Below are positions 1 through 7,443 of a DNA stretch of 64,000 nucleotides, one piece after another. The stretch is from NCBI GenBank assembly GCA_031296115.1, contig JARLGI010000023.1, positions 62,001-126,000 of the forward strand. The letters run 5' to 3'. The notes under the pieces were generated by a model. That model saw only the letters and a program-made list of their open reading frames with translations. It searched no databases and had not been told where the DNA came from. Positions within the stretch are counted from its first letter, which is position 1; every line of letters begins with the position of its first letter. The position numbers and the translations under genes were made by a program. This stretch comes from Acidobacteriota bacterium (GTDB taxonomy: Bacteria > Acidobacteriota > Terriglobia > Terriglobales > Acidobacteriaceae).

Positions 1-145
1 GGGAGCGCAGAGCCGCCACTCGGTGGGGACGACGGTCTTCGGCGGCATGATCTTTTCGACCGTGCTGAACCTGTTCTTCATTCCCGTGCTGTACGTGATC
101 GTGAAGTCGCTGACGGACAGGGAGAAGGCGGAGACGGGCGGTTAG
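1..145 (+). CDS. RND efflux permease, C-terminal end (partial)
   Basis: Only the last ~47 codons are in the window; the frame is open from the left edge to TAG at 143-145. The peptide starts GAQSRHSVGTTVFGGMIFST and continues through a hydrophobic segment with LFFIPVLYVIV to a short charged tail. This matches the end of the last transmembrane helix of AcrB/MexB-type (HAE1) inner-membrane pump subunits, where G-x-x-x-R-x-S-x-G-T-x-V-F-G-G-M is conserved. Substrate cannot be told from this piece. The rest of the gene and any membrane-fusion partner lie to the left of the window. Confidence 0.8.
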   Translation, partial: GAQSRHSVGTTVFGGMIFSTVLNLFFIPVLYVIVKSLTDREKAETGG

Positions 146-148
146 CTA

Positions 149-182
149 TTGGTAGTTGGCAATTGGCAATTAGCAACTGGCC
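149..182. repeat. Degenerate tandem octamer repeat (AATTGGCA/AATTAGCA type)
   Basis: Right after the RND stop codon the sequence is a run of related units (GTAGTTGGC, AATTGGC, AATTAGC, AACTGGCC). Similar runs occur at 1508-1556 and 6142-6194, always between genes. They look like simple degenerate tandem repeats rather than a coding or regulatory element. No function is assigned. Confidence 0.55.
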
Positions 183-254
183 AGCAGCATTCAGCAATCA
201 GAAAAGCGATGCGGGCGAGGGTCTACCCTGTCCGCTATTTGGTCGCGGCTTGTA

Positions 255-627
255 TCAGGGCACGACTTTAACCAGTCCGCGTTTTACGAGATTCCGGTGA
301 AGGTAGCGTAATTTCACGCCGAATCCCGCGCATCCCGTACATGGCGGTCGTAGTAGCGTTTTTGCCAGAAGGATCCCTGTTTTCCTGACCCCAAGTTAGC
401 CCAACGGAGGGGCGAACTTGGGGCACCAATTTTTCGGCTGCGCAGCCGTTTTGCGAACGACAACGTCAGGTAATGCATGGCCTCGGCCAGCGTGCTATGT
501 TCCGGCTCACTCAGCAGCAGGTGAACGTGTTCGGGCATCGCGACGTATCCGTAGACGCGCATGTCGAAGCGGCGACGCATGTCCCCCAGGCAAATGGGGA
601 ACAGGTCGTAAACTGCGGCAGCGATCC
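255..627 (-). pseudogene. REP-associated tyrosine transposase (RAYT/IS200-like), broken
   Basis: On the minus strand, frame 314-580 encodes the RAYT core: YGYVAMPEHVHLLLSEP contains the H-x-H of the HUH motif, followed by a region ending FWQKRYYDRHVRD, where RAYTs carry the catalytic tyrosine region. That frame stops at 314. The next part of the family signature, KLRYLHRNLVKRGLVK, is intact one frame away and ends at TGA 255-257, so there is a frameshift near 315-325. A hairpin repeat (389-423) lies inside the reading frame and adds about 17 foreign residues. The N-terminal part is cut off at a second hairpin (626-662). RAYTs are single-copy housekeeping transposases thought to move REP palindromes; this one is dead. 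Confidence 0.8.
389..423. repeat. REP-like hairpin, copy A (inside the RAYT remnant)
   Basis: A near-perfect palindrome: CCCCAAGTT (389-397), a bulged A, GCCC, a 7-nt loop AACGGAG, GGGC, a bulged G, AACTTGGGG (415-423). It is followed by CACCAA. Copy B at 626-662 has the same architecture and loop with paired base changes. It lies in the middle of the RAYT reading frame. Confidence 0.75.
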
Positions 628-662
628 CAGGTTAGCGTCCAACGGATGGACGCGAACCTGGG
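626..662. repeat. REP-like hairpin, copy B
   Basis: CCCAGGTT (626-633), bulged A, GCGTCCA (635-641), loop ACGGA, TGGACGC (647-653), bulged G, AACCTGGG (655-662), then GCACCAA as in copy A. Relative to copy A the stem differs at paired positions on both arms (AAGTT/AACTT versus AGGTT/AACCT), so the structure is conserved while the sequence is not. It marks the point where the RAYT homology stops. Confidence 0.75.
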
Positions 663-803
663 GCACCAAGGCCGGGGCTATCACCTTGCGTCGCGCGGGG
701 CGCGACTGGAGTTGTGGCACGATACGCGGTCCGCGAGAATTTTGGTTTCTTGGGGGGACGGACAACGAGGTTGGCCGACGGGTACACGGCGCCCAGCCCA
801 GGC

Positions 804-1379
804 TCACGCCCTCCCCGCGAATTCCCGCGTCTCGGTCGAGACTTTGACTTTCTCACCCTCTTTGATGAAGAGCGGGACGCGGATTTCCAGGCCGGTTTCC
901 AGCCGCACGACCTTGGTCACGCTGCCGCCTGCCGAATCGCCCTTCGCGCCGGGCTCCGCGTAGACGACGCCCAGTTTCACCTGCATCGGCAGTTCCAGGC
1001 CGATGGGATTGCCGTTGTACTTGTGCAGCTCGATCAGGCTGCCCTCCACCAGGAAGTCGAGCGCCTTGCCGATCATCTCCTCGCTCAGGGTGAGGGTCTC
1101 GAAGGTCTCCTGGTCGAGGAAGTGCGTGCCGTCGCGGTCGCTGTACAGGTAGGAGGCCGGGCCCATCTGCAGGTCGGGCTCCTTGAACTTGTCGCTCGCT
1201 TTGAAGGTCTTCTCGAAGACGGCGCTGGTAAGCAGGTTGCGCATTTTCAGGTGCACCAGGGTCTGGCCGCCGCGCGCGGTGGGGGTGCTGACCTCCGCTT
1301 CGAGGCAGCAGTACGGGGTATTTTCAAACTCGAAGAACATCTTGCGCTTGACGCTGATGGCGTCGATGAGTGCGGCCAT
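804..1379 (-). CDS. efp: Elongation factor P family protein (EF-P / YeiP-like)
   Basis: 191 residues, the usual EF-P length, with KOW-like N-terminal domain and two OB domains. Conserved blocks include MRNLLTS...EKTFKASD in domain I and GAKGDSAGGSVTKVVRLETG...VPLFI in domain III. EF-P binds the ribosomal E/P region and relieves stalling at polyproline. The domain I loop that carries the modified lysine in E. coli (PGKGQ) reads PTARGGQ here, closer to the YeiP loop PSARGAA, so the modified residue is probably an arginine or none. ATG at 1379 follows TTGAGGAGTTC, a good ribosome binding site. Minus-strand neighbour is the CDF transporter gene, about 180 bp downstream of which it does not overlap; likely its own unit. 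EF-P versus EF-P-like paralogue is not settled by sequence reading alone. Confidence 0.88.
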   Translation of the reverse strand: MAALIDAISVKRKMFFEFENTPYCCLEAEVSTPTARGGQTLVHLKMRNLLTSAVFEKTFKASDKFKEPDLQMGPASYLYSDRDGTHFLDQETFETLTLSEEMIGKALDFLVEGSLIELHKYNGNPIGLELPMQVKLGVVYAEPGAKGDSAGGSVTKVVRLETGLEIRVPLFIKEGEKVKVSTETREFAGRA

Positions 1380-1507
1380 GAACTCCTCAAGGGGAAAGTC
1401 GGCGGGAAACTCGTGAGCCGAACCTGGGTCCCAGTTGCCTGTTGATTATAAAGTGAAAGGCCTCCCGGAAGAGATCGCGCGCAGCCTTGCGGCCGGCGGA
1501 GCAAATC

Positions 1508-1556
1508 GAGTTGCTAATCGCTAATTGCTAGTCGCTAATTGCTCGTTGCTCCCGCT
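1508..1556. repeat. Degenerate tandem octamer repeat (GCTAATTGCTA type)
   Basis: Units GTTGCTAATC, GCTAATTGCTA, GTCGCTAATTGCT and CGTTGCT follow each other between the EF-P gene start region and the end of the CDF gene. Same family as the runs at 149-182 and 6142-6194. Confidence 0.6.
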
Positions 1557-1558
1557 CC

Positions 1559-2980
1559 TCACCGCCGATTGTCGGTCTGCGGCTCGGGGTGGATGAGGAC
1601 CTTGAACAGCTCGGGCACTTCCTGGCGGAAGCGGCCTTCCAGCGCGGTCTGGATGTCGTGCACGCGGGAGAGCGGCAGGTCGTCCTGCATGGTGCAATGC
1701 AGCGACAGGTACAGCCGGCCGCCGACGCGCTTGAACATCAGGTCGTGCATGTCCACGACCTCGGGAAAATTCTGGGTGACGGTCAGCAGCCGCTGCTCGA
1801 AGCTGGGCGCGGGTACCGGGCCGTCGCTGGCCTCGATGGTGGCGGGCTCGCTTTCGATGTGGGTCAGGATGCGGGAGATTTCGCCGATGTCGTGCCGCAT
1901 CTCCGCTTCCAGCCGGGTGACGCGATCGTGGGCTTCTTTCAGGCTGAGCCGCTCGTCGAGCTCGACATGCTGCTCGACATGCAGGCTGCCTCCCACGTCC
2001 TGCACGCTAATGTCGTGCACGTTCAGGTTGTTGCGCGTGGCCACGGCGCGAATCCTGTCGAAGAGGCTCTCCTGGCGGCTGGCGCGCGCGACCGCGTTGA
2101 CCACGACGTCGGCGTGGGGCAGCAGCGCCCGGATGCAGGCCCCGACTTCGACGGAGACCTGCTCTGACTTCTGGAAGGTCACGTTGCGCGGCATGGCGAC
2201 GGAGACGTCCACGAAATAATGGGCGCCCACGCGGCGAATGCGTACACGCACGACTTCCAGCACGCCGTCAACCCGGTACACCTCTTCGATGATGCGGGCG
2301 CGCACGCCGGCCGGCGCGGCGTCCAGCAGCGCGTCGATGGTCTGGCGCGCCAGCCTCCAACTGACGTACACCACGATGCAGGCCACCACCAGCGCGGCGA
2401 TGGGATCGGCCTTGCTCAACCACGGCAGCGAGTACATCCGGCCCAGCAGTACCAGCGCCAGTCCGAGGATGACCACGGAGCTCGACCAGATGTCAGTACT
2501 GAAGTGCAGCGCGTCAGCCTGCAACGCCTGGCTGTCGTACTTGTCGGCGACGAATCTCAGGCGGCGCGAGCGCCAGGAGTCCACCACGATGGAAATGCCC
2601 ATCACTACGAAGGCCCAGATGGTGGGTTCGATTTCGACAGAATGAAAGAACAGCCGCTTGCCAGCCTCGTAGACAATCCAGACGCAGGTCAGCAGCAGGA
2701 CGCCGGTTTCGATGAAGGCGGAGAAGCTCTCGAACTTGCCGTGGCCGTACTGGTGATCGGCGTCCGCCGGCTTGTCGGACACGCGGACCGAGAAGTAGGT
2801 GAGTACGGCGGCCACCAGGTCGAGGCCGGAGTGCGCCGCCTCGGAAAGAATGCCCAGGCTGCCGGTGGTGATTCCGACGGCGATTTTCAGCGCCGTGATG
2901 CCGACTGCGGCAAAGATGGAGTTCAGCGCGACCGACTTTTTTTCCCGGCGCATGCTGGTGGTGCTGCTGGACTCCGCCAT
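1559..2980 (-). CDS. Cation diffusion facilitator (CDF) family metal transporter
   Basis: 473 residues. Residues ~20-215 form the CDF membrane domain with six predicted helices. The HSGLDLVAAVLTY segment in TM2 and HFSTDIWSS in TM5 carry the H/D-x-x-x-D metal site, and the loop DHQYGHGKFES is typical of FieF/YiiP-type proteins. Residues ~215-300 are the cytoplasmic dimerisation domain. A further ~170 residues repeat this fold-like pattern (two more VHDI/VVDMHDL blocks at ~325 and ~405), so the C-terminal part appears to carry extra copies of the dimerisation domain. CDF proteins export Zn2+, Fe2+, Mn2+ or similar ions by proton antiport. Start ATG at 2980. Metal is not predictable with confidence. 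Confidence 0.9.
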   Translation of the reverse strand: MAESSSTTSMRREKKSVALNSIFAAVGITALKIAVGITTGSLGILSEAAHSGLDLVAAVLTYFSVRVSDKPADADHQYGHGKFESFSAFIETGVLLLTCVWIVYEAGKRLFFHSVEIEPTIWAFVVMGISIVVDSWRSRRLRFVADKYDSQALQADALHFSTDIWSSSVVILGLALVLLGRMYSLPWLSKADPIAALVVACIVVYVSWRLARQTIDALLDAAPAGVRARIIEEVYRVDGVLEVVRVRIRRVGAHYFVDVSVAMPRNVTFQKSEQVSVEVGACIRALLPHADVVVNAVARASRQESLFDRIRAVATRNNLNVHDISVQDVGGSLHVEQHVELDERLSLKEAHDRVTRLEAEMRHDIGEISRILTHIESEPATIEASDGPVPAPSFEQRLLTVTQNFPEVVDMHDLMFKRVGGRLYLSLHCTMQDDLPLSRVHDIQTALEGRFRQEVPELFKVLIHPEPQTDNRR

Positions 2981-3106
2981 AGCCTCGATTATTCACATTT
3001 CGGCGGTAATCCGCCAACCTCGGGCGGCGGCGGTGTTGTGATACGATTTTTAGTTACATCTCTCTGCCCCGCCTTAGGCGGCATTATTCCGGAGGAAAAC
3101 CACTAC

Positions 3107-4225
3107 ATGTCACGTTCTACTTTATTGATGCTTGCGATGTCGTGTGCTCTCACCTGCGCCAGCTTTGGCCAGGCTTCGAGCCAGAAACCGCAATCCCCCG
3201 CCCCGGCGCCTACGCCGGCGGCCACTCCAGCCCCTCCTCCCCCGGCCCCGCCGGAACCCACCCTGCCCTCGACCAGCGTGGTTCCCATGAGCCAGCCCGT
3301 GGTTACGCTGAAGGGCGCCTGCAAGCCCAAGGAAGGCAGCACGGTCCCGCCAGCGGGATGCGTCAGCAGCCTGACCCGCCAGCAGTTCGAAGACATCACC
3401 AAGGCGCTCACTCCAGCGGACCGCCCGCTCATGTCGCCGGACATGATGCGTAAGTTCGCCACGCAATATTCCAAGCTGCTGATTTTTGCCGATCAGGCGC
3501 GCGAGATGGGCCTGGAAAATGATCCCCGGGTGCAGCGGATCTTCGCCTTCGCCAAGAACCAGATCCTGACCGAGGCACTCAATCAGCAAATCACGCAGCA
3601 GTATGCACATCCGTCGGACCAGCAGATCGAGGACTACTACAAGGCGAATCCCAAGAAGTACCTTGAGGCCACGCTGATTCGCATCATTGTTCCCAAGGCC
3701 ACTGGCGCGCCTGACAATCCCAAGCGGACGGACGCCGAAGAAGCAGCCTACGCCGAGGAGATCCGGAAGCGTTGGGTCGCCGGGGAGGATCCGGAGAAGC
3801 TGCAGAAAGAAGCTACCGAGCACGGCAAAGCCGCCGGTGCGCCGCCCGCCGTCAACATCGGCGGACGCCGCCCCGGCGCGCTGCCGGAAGCGCACGAGTC
3901 GGTCTTCGACTTGAAGGCCGGCGAGATTTCGCCGGTATTCAACGACCCCGCCGCGTCGTATATCTACAAGGTGGTTTCGGTGCGGCAGGTGCCGCTCAGC
4001 GACGTAAAGTCCGTCATCTCGTCCACGCTGTCGCGGCAGATGATTACCGATCGCATCCAGCAGATCCAGAGTTCGGTGACACCGGTGCTGAACGACACCT
4101 ACTTTGGGCCGGAGAAGCCGCCGAGCGTCAACCAGACGATCATCACTCCCAAGCAGGGACCGCCGATGAGACCGGGGACGCCGCCTCCGCCACCGCAGCA
4201 GAACCAGCCCGCTCCTCCGAAGTAA
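3107..4225 (+). CDS. Secreted peptidyl-prolyl cis-trans isomerase (SurA/PrsA-like, parvulin)
   Basis: 372 residues. The start at 3107 has a strong ribosome binding site (GGAGGAAAAC, 6 nt before ATG); the frame is open further upstream but that stretch is the antisense of the CDF gene. Residues 1-21 are a signal peptide (MSRSTLLMLAMSCALTCASF). A Pro/Ala-rich linker (~25-55) is followed by a SurA-type helical chaperone region and a parvulin-like domain (~185-300; EATLIRIIVPK, then GGRRPGALPEAHESVFDLKAGEIS). The C-terminus is again Pro-rich. It would act on outer-membrane or periplasmic protein folding. It sits 2 bp before the epimerase gene and is probably co-transcribed with it. Confidence 0.82.
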   Translation: MSRSTLLMLAMSCALTCASFGQASSQKPQSPAPAPTPAATPAPPPPAPPEPTLPSTSVVPMSQPVVTLKGACKPKEGSTVPPAGCVSSLTRQQFEDITKALTPADRPLMSPDMMRKFATQYSKLLIFADQAREMGLENDPRVQRIFAFAKNQILTEALNQQITQQYAHPSDQQIEDYYKANPKKYLEATLIRIIVPKATGAPDNPKRTDAEEAAYAEEIRKRWVAGEDPEKLQKEATEHGKAAGAPPAVNIGGRRPGALPEAHESVFDLKAGEISPVFNDPAASYIYKVVSVRQVPLSDVKSVISSTLSRQMITDRIQQIQSSVTPVLNDTYFGPEKPPSVNQTIITPKQGPPMRPGTPPPPPQQNQPAPPK

Positions 4226-4227
4226 GT

Positions 4228-5283
4228 ATGCCCGGGGAACGGACTGTCCTGGTCACGGGCGTCGCGGGGAACCTAGGTGTCCGGGTTCTCCCGATGCTCT
4301 CGGACTTTCGCGTGGTGGGCGTGGACATGCGCCGACCCGACAGTTCGCTCCCGCTGGCGCAGTTCGCGGAAGTTGACTTGGGCCGTGAGGCCTCATGCTG
4401 GCAACTGATTGACCTGCTGCGCGAGACTGGCGCCAGTTCCGTCGTTCATCTTGCCTTCGTGCTGGACCCGGTGCGTACCGGCGTGCTCGATGTGGAGCGC
4501 ATGTGGCAGATCAACGTCGCCGGTACCGCGCGCGTGATGGAAGCCATCAGCGTGGTCAACCGCACCGGCGGCCAGATTAAACAGTTCATCTTCCCCAGCA
4601 GCGTTTCGGCCTACGGGCCGGAGACATCCGGGCCCGTCAATGAAGAAGCTCCGCTGCGGGCCCACACCCTGCCCTACGCCATTCACAAGCGGGAGAGCGA
4701 CGAGGTGGTGCGCTACCGGGCGGAGAGCCTGGGCGATTGCCGCATCTACCTTCTGCGCCCGCACATCTTCACCGGGGCCAGTATGCAGAACTACATGGTG
4801 GGAGCCCTGCGGGGCACGCCGTCGGGCACGAGCAAGCGCGCTGCGCGTATGCGTGCCGCCGGCAAGCGGCTTCCGCTGATGCTGCCGCGCGGCCAGAAAT
4901 ATTTGGACACCCGTTGGCAGTTCGTGCACGTGGACGATGTAGCACGGCTCATCGTTTACCTTCTGCATCGCGCGGAGAACGGTCCGCTGATGACCATTCT
5001 CAACGTGGCGGGACGCGGCGAGCCGATTACGCTGCAGCGATGTACGGCGATTGCCAACTCGCAGATCAAACGCGTGCCCACGCGAGCGGCCTGCGCCGCA
5101 ATCCTGCGATTGATGTGGAAGTGGGGCATCACCTCGATCCCTCCAGAGGCGCTTCCCTACATGATCGGCTCCTACACCATGGACACCAGCCGGGTGCAGC
5201 AGTTCCTCGGACGAGACTACGAGAGCGTCATCCAGTACACGGTCGAGGACGCGCTAAGGGACAGCTTTGTAGGCAGGGATTAG
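4228..5283 (+). CDS. NAD(P)-dependent epimerase/dehydratase (extended SDR)
   Basis: 351 residues starting at ATG 4228, directly after the PPIase stop codon. The N-terminus VLVTGVAGNLGVRVL holds the Rossmann G-x-x-G-x-x-G motif, D at the end of beta-2 (VGVDMRRP) suggests NAD(H). SSVSAYGPETSG supplies Ser and YAIHKRESD the Y-x-x-x-K catalytic pair. Later blocks LLRPHIFTGASM and WQFVHVDDVARLIVYLL are typical of sugar-nucleotide or sterol-type extended SDRs. The substrate is not evident. The 2-bp spacing to the PPIase gene indicates an operon but the functional link is unclear. Confidence 0.85.
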   Translation: MPGERTVLVTGVAGNLGVRVLPMLSDFRVVGVDMRRPDSSLPLAQFAEVDLGREASCWQLIDLLRETGASSVVHLAFVLDPVRTGVLDVERMWQINVAGTARVMEAISVVNRTGGQIKQFIFPSSVSAYGPETSGPVNEEAPLRAHTLPYAIHKRESDEVVRYRAESLGDCRIYLLRPHIFTGASMQNYMVGALRGTPSGTSKRAARMRAAGKRLPLMLPRGQKYLDTRWQFVHVDDVARLIVYLLHRAENGPLMTILNVAGRGEPITLQRCTAIANSQIKRVPTRAACAAILRLMWKWGITSIPPEALPYMIGSYTMDTSRVQQFLGRDYESVIQYTVEDALRDSFVGRD

Positions 5284-5395
5284 GGCGATGGGGCCGATCG
5301 AAAAGCGGATTGCTTGGGATACGGGGGATTTGTCAACAGCTACGGGCAGACGGCTTTAGAATCATTCGATAAACACAGAGGGGGACTCTGGCTTT

Positions 5396-5640
5396 ATGAG
5401 AAACCTCGGCGCGGCGCTATTTATTGTCATCTTCGCTGCTCTCATGACAGCTCAGGAACCGGTCATCACTCCTGATACAGCAGTCGATTCTGCCACACTT
5501 CACCAGTAGTTCCACAGCGGCGATCCTCGTCTGATCGCCTGGGCAGCCGACTTCGCCCGCAGACGGCATGACGCGGCGATTATCGCGGAAATGCCTGATT
5601 GGCTCGAAGATACAGCCATACCACTTGGTTATGGCGGCGA
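5396..5640 (+). pseudogene. Secreted hypothetical protein, broken by an in-frame stop
   Basis: ATG at 5396 opens a signal peptide (MRNLGAALFIVIFAALMTAQ). After 37 codons there is TAG at 5507-5509. The same frame then continues without interruption: FHSGDPRLIAWAADFARRRH, then DAAIIAEMPDWLED. The stop sits between ATLHQ and FHSGDPRLIAW, exactly where a Trp (TGG to TAG) would give a smooth sequence. The homology-like part fades at ~5640, where an IS110 remnant begins. Most likely a gene for a small secreted or HEAT-like protein killed by a nonsense mutation and truncated by the IS. The family is not recognised with certainty. Confidence 0.5.
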
Positions 5641-5655
5641 TGACCGGCAGGCAGC

Positions 5656-5967
5656 ACGGAGACCCGGATTAGCGCGGAATACAGTTTTGCAACCGGCCAA
5701 CTCCGACGCTCCAAGAAGCTCATTTCCATTCGGGGCCTCAACAAGGACCACAACCATGATCTGAAAGGTCTATTCAAAGGTGCGGCCACGATGGCCAGTG
5801 TGCGCCCCGGACCGTTCCAGGACTTCTATCAAGCGTTGCTGACCAAAGGCATGAAGCCGACGATGGCCCGTCTGACGCTAGCGCGCAAGATCGCAGCCAT
5901 TACGTTGACCCTTTGGAAGAAAGGAGCACACTTCGACGCAGAAAAACTAAAACCGCAAGCCGCTTGA
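5656..5967 (+). mobile_element. IS110-family transposase, C-terminal remnant
   Basis: About 103 codons ending at TGA 5965-5967. Residues read TRISAEYSFATGQLRRSKK, RGLNKDHNHDLKGLFKGAAT, then MARLTLARKIAAITLTLWKK. This is the IS116/IS110/IS902 C-terminal (transposase_20) domain, in which the short NHDLKxLFKGAA block and the basic terminal helix are conserved. The DEDD N-terminal domain is absent, so it is not mobile. Its left edge joins the truncated secreted gene. Confidence 0.8.
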
Positions 5968-6193
5968 GCGTCTCCTGTGGAGAGCCCCCTTCCATCTCCG
6001 GTAGATCTTTCTGGTAGTGGTCAGTCGGTTCTTGAGACGCTCGGGTTCGAGCGTGAGTATGACAATCGCCTGTCGGCACACGACAAAGCTTTAACTGGAC
6101 TGCATTCGACCTGAAGTCCTCGCTCGCGATGACAGACTGATGGGTTGATTGCTAGTTGCTACTTGCCAATTGCCAATCGCTAGTTGCTACCCG
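5968..6193. other. Intergenic region with decayed repeat pieces
   Basis: No gene is visible. Positions 6103-6134 (TTCGACCTGAAGTCCTCGCT then CGCGATGACAG) are a partial copy of the repeat seen at 7337-7379 and at the right arm of 47545-47658. Positions 6142-6194 are the third run of AATTGC/GCTAGTTGCT tandem units, ending at the rsmE stop codon. Confidence 0.5.
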
Positions 6194-6907
6194 CTAACAC
6201 CCCCGCGCGATGGCCAGCGCGGCGATGGCTGCGGTTTCGGCGCGGAGGATGGTGCTGCCGAGCGACGCGGAAATCCATTGTGCTTGCTGGAAGCCCTGCA
6301 ACTCCTCCGCTGTCCAGCCGCCTTCCGGGCCGATGGCCAGCGCGAGCGATTGCGCTTGATTATGCGAGTTGAGGACGTCGGCAAGAGAGGTCTTGCTCTC
6401 GCTCTCGGCGAGGACGATGCGCAGGACTGCATCGCAGTGCAGCGAGTCTGCCAGCTTTACCGGATCGGCAATCTCCGGCGGCGAAACGCGGCGCGACTGT
6501 TCGGAGGCTTCGCGTGCGATTCGGCGCCAGCGTTCGACACGCTTATCGGCGGCTGCTGCCAGGTGCTTCTCGGTGCGGCGAGCGACCACGGGAACGATGG
6601 TCGCCACGTTCAGCTCGGTACACTTTTCAATCGCCCATTCCATGCGGTCAAACTTGAAGACCGCCAGCAGCAGCGTGATGGGTACCGCTGTTCCAGCGGC
6701 AACATCGCCGCCCAAACTGAACTCCACGCGGTCGTCGGCGATGCTGGAGATAACGCCGCTGCGTACGCGGTCGCCGCAGGCAATCTCGAACTCCTGGCCA
6801 ACGCGCGCTCGCAGGGTGCGCGCCAGATGCGCGGCATGCTCACCGATAAGGACGGCGGTGTCTGCGGAATGAGAATACTCGTCGGCGATCCAGCGGCGTC
6901 GGGTCAT
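6194..6907 (-). CDS. rsmE: 16S rRNA (uracil-1498-N3)-methyltransferase RsmE
   Basis: 237 residues, the normal RsmE length. N-terminal PUA-like part begins MTRRRWIADEY; the SPOUT methyltransferase domain has KFDRMEWAIEKCTELNV, the family motif AIGPEGGWTAEE (SAM-binding trefoil knot) and the C-terminal LGSTILRAETAAIAAL. It methylates U1498 of 16S rRNA in the assembled 30S subunit. Its start codon overlaps the stop of the upstream membrane-protein gene by 4 bp (ATGA), so it is translationally coupled; it is the last gene of the hrcA operon direction, an arrangement known from other bacteria where rsmE lies downstream of dnaJ. Confidence 0.95.
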   Translation of the reverse strand: MTRRRWIADEYSHSADTAVLIGEHAAHLARTLRARVGQEFEIACGDRVRSGVISSIADDRVEFSLGGDVAAGTAVPITLLLAVFKFDRMEWAIEKCTELNVATIVPVVARRTEKHLAAAADKRVERWRRIAREASEQSRRVSPPEIADPVKLADSLHCDAVLRIVLAESESKTSLADVLNSHNQAQSLALAIGPEGGWTAEELQGFQQAQWISASLGSTILRAETAAIAALAIARGC

Positions 6908-7287
6908 CGGGTGAAGAGTAGCAGACCGACGGCAATCGCGATCGACGCATACACTCCGCCGAAGTAGCGGTTCTGGCGGGCGAGCGCGTCTTCGCTGAAG
7001 AGGCGGCTGTTGAGCAGGAACTCCAGCGCCGAGACCGCGCCCACCAGCACCGCCATGACAAGCCAGCGCTCCTGATGCATCTCGGCGCGCAGCAGAAACG
7101 GGATGGCGAACAGCGACAGCCCAAGATAGATCATTCCGCCGATGCGGGCCCGCTTGCGCCTGCGGGGATCCTCATAGCGCACCATGAGGATGCGCGCCAA
7201 TTCGCGCGGCCGCGCCAGCCGCGCGATTGCGGGCAACACGGTCACAACCAGCAGAAACCACGCGTAGATGCGGAGGGCTTTATCCAA
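6904..7287 (-). CDS. Small integral membrane protein, unknown function
   Basis: About 127 residues with four predicted helices (ALRIYAWFLLVVTVLPAIAR, a second at MIYLGLSLFAIPFLL, a third at WLVMAVLVGAVSALEFLL, a fourth at GGVYASIAIAVGLLLF). The frame is open further upstream to 7380, but that stretch overlaps the dispersed repeat at 7337-7379 and has no membrane or conserved content, so a TTG start at 7287 (TTG GAT AAA GCC) is preferred; this is not certain. The 4-bp overlap with rsmE suggests joint translation. No family is recognised. Confidence 0.6.
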   Translation of the reverse strand: MDKALRIYAWFLLVVTVLPAIARLARPRELARILMVRYEDPRRRKRARIGGMIYLGLSLFAIPFLLRAEMHQERWLVMAVLVGAVSALEFLLNSRLFSEDALARQNRYFGGVYASIAIAVGLLLFTR

Positions 7288-7336
7288 GGGAAGAGTTTTC
7301 CGACAATGGAAAGAGAATTGTAAACGCCAGCGAAAA

Positions 7337-7379
7337 GCAGGTCCCTCGACTCGGACTGAAGTCCTCGCTCGGGATGACA
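7337..7379. repeat. Dispersed intergenic repeat (GCAGGTCCCT...GGGATGACA)
   Basis: GCAGGTCCCTCGACTCGGAC, then TGAAGTCCTCGCTCGGGATGACA. The same sequence with few changes is the right arm of the long inverted repeat at 47545-47658, and a partial copy is at 6103-6134. It lies between dnaJ and the membrane-protein gene. Confidence 0.7.
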
Positions 7380-7443
7380 CAATGAGAGAGTCTGACGGCG
7401 TGCCCTTCCGTGCAACGCGGCGCGCTCTGCTGCAGGAAAGGCT

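Noticed and set aside
418-1445. Overlapping plus-strand open frames near the EF-P gene
   Set aside because: Biased composition, no family features, antisense to EF-P and RAYT remnants.
2219-3106. Long open frame on the plus strand before the PPIase gene, in frame with it
   Set aside because: It is the antisense of the CDF transporter gene; the PPIase has a signal peptide and strong ribosome binding site at 3107.
3772-4227. Upstream in-frame extension of the epimerase
   Set aside because: It overlaps the PPIase gene in another frame; the Rossmann start MPGERTVLVTG is at 4228.
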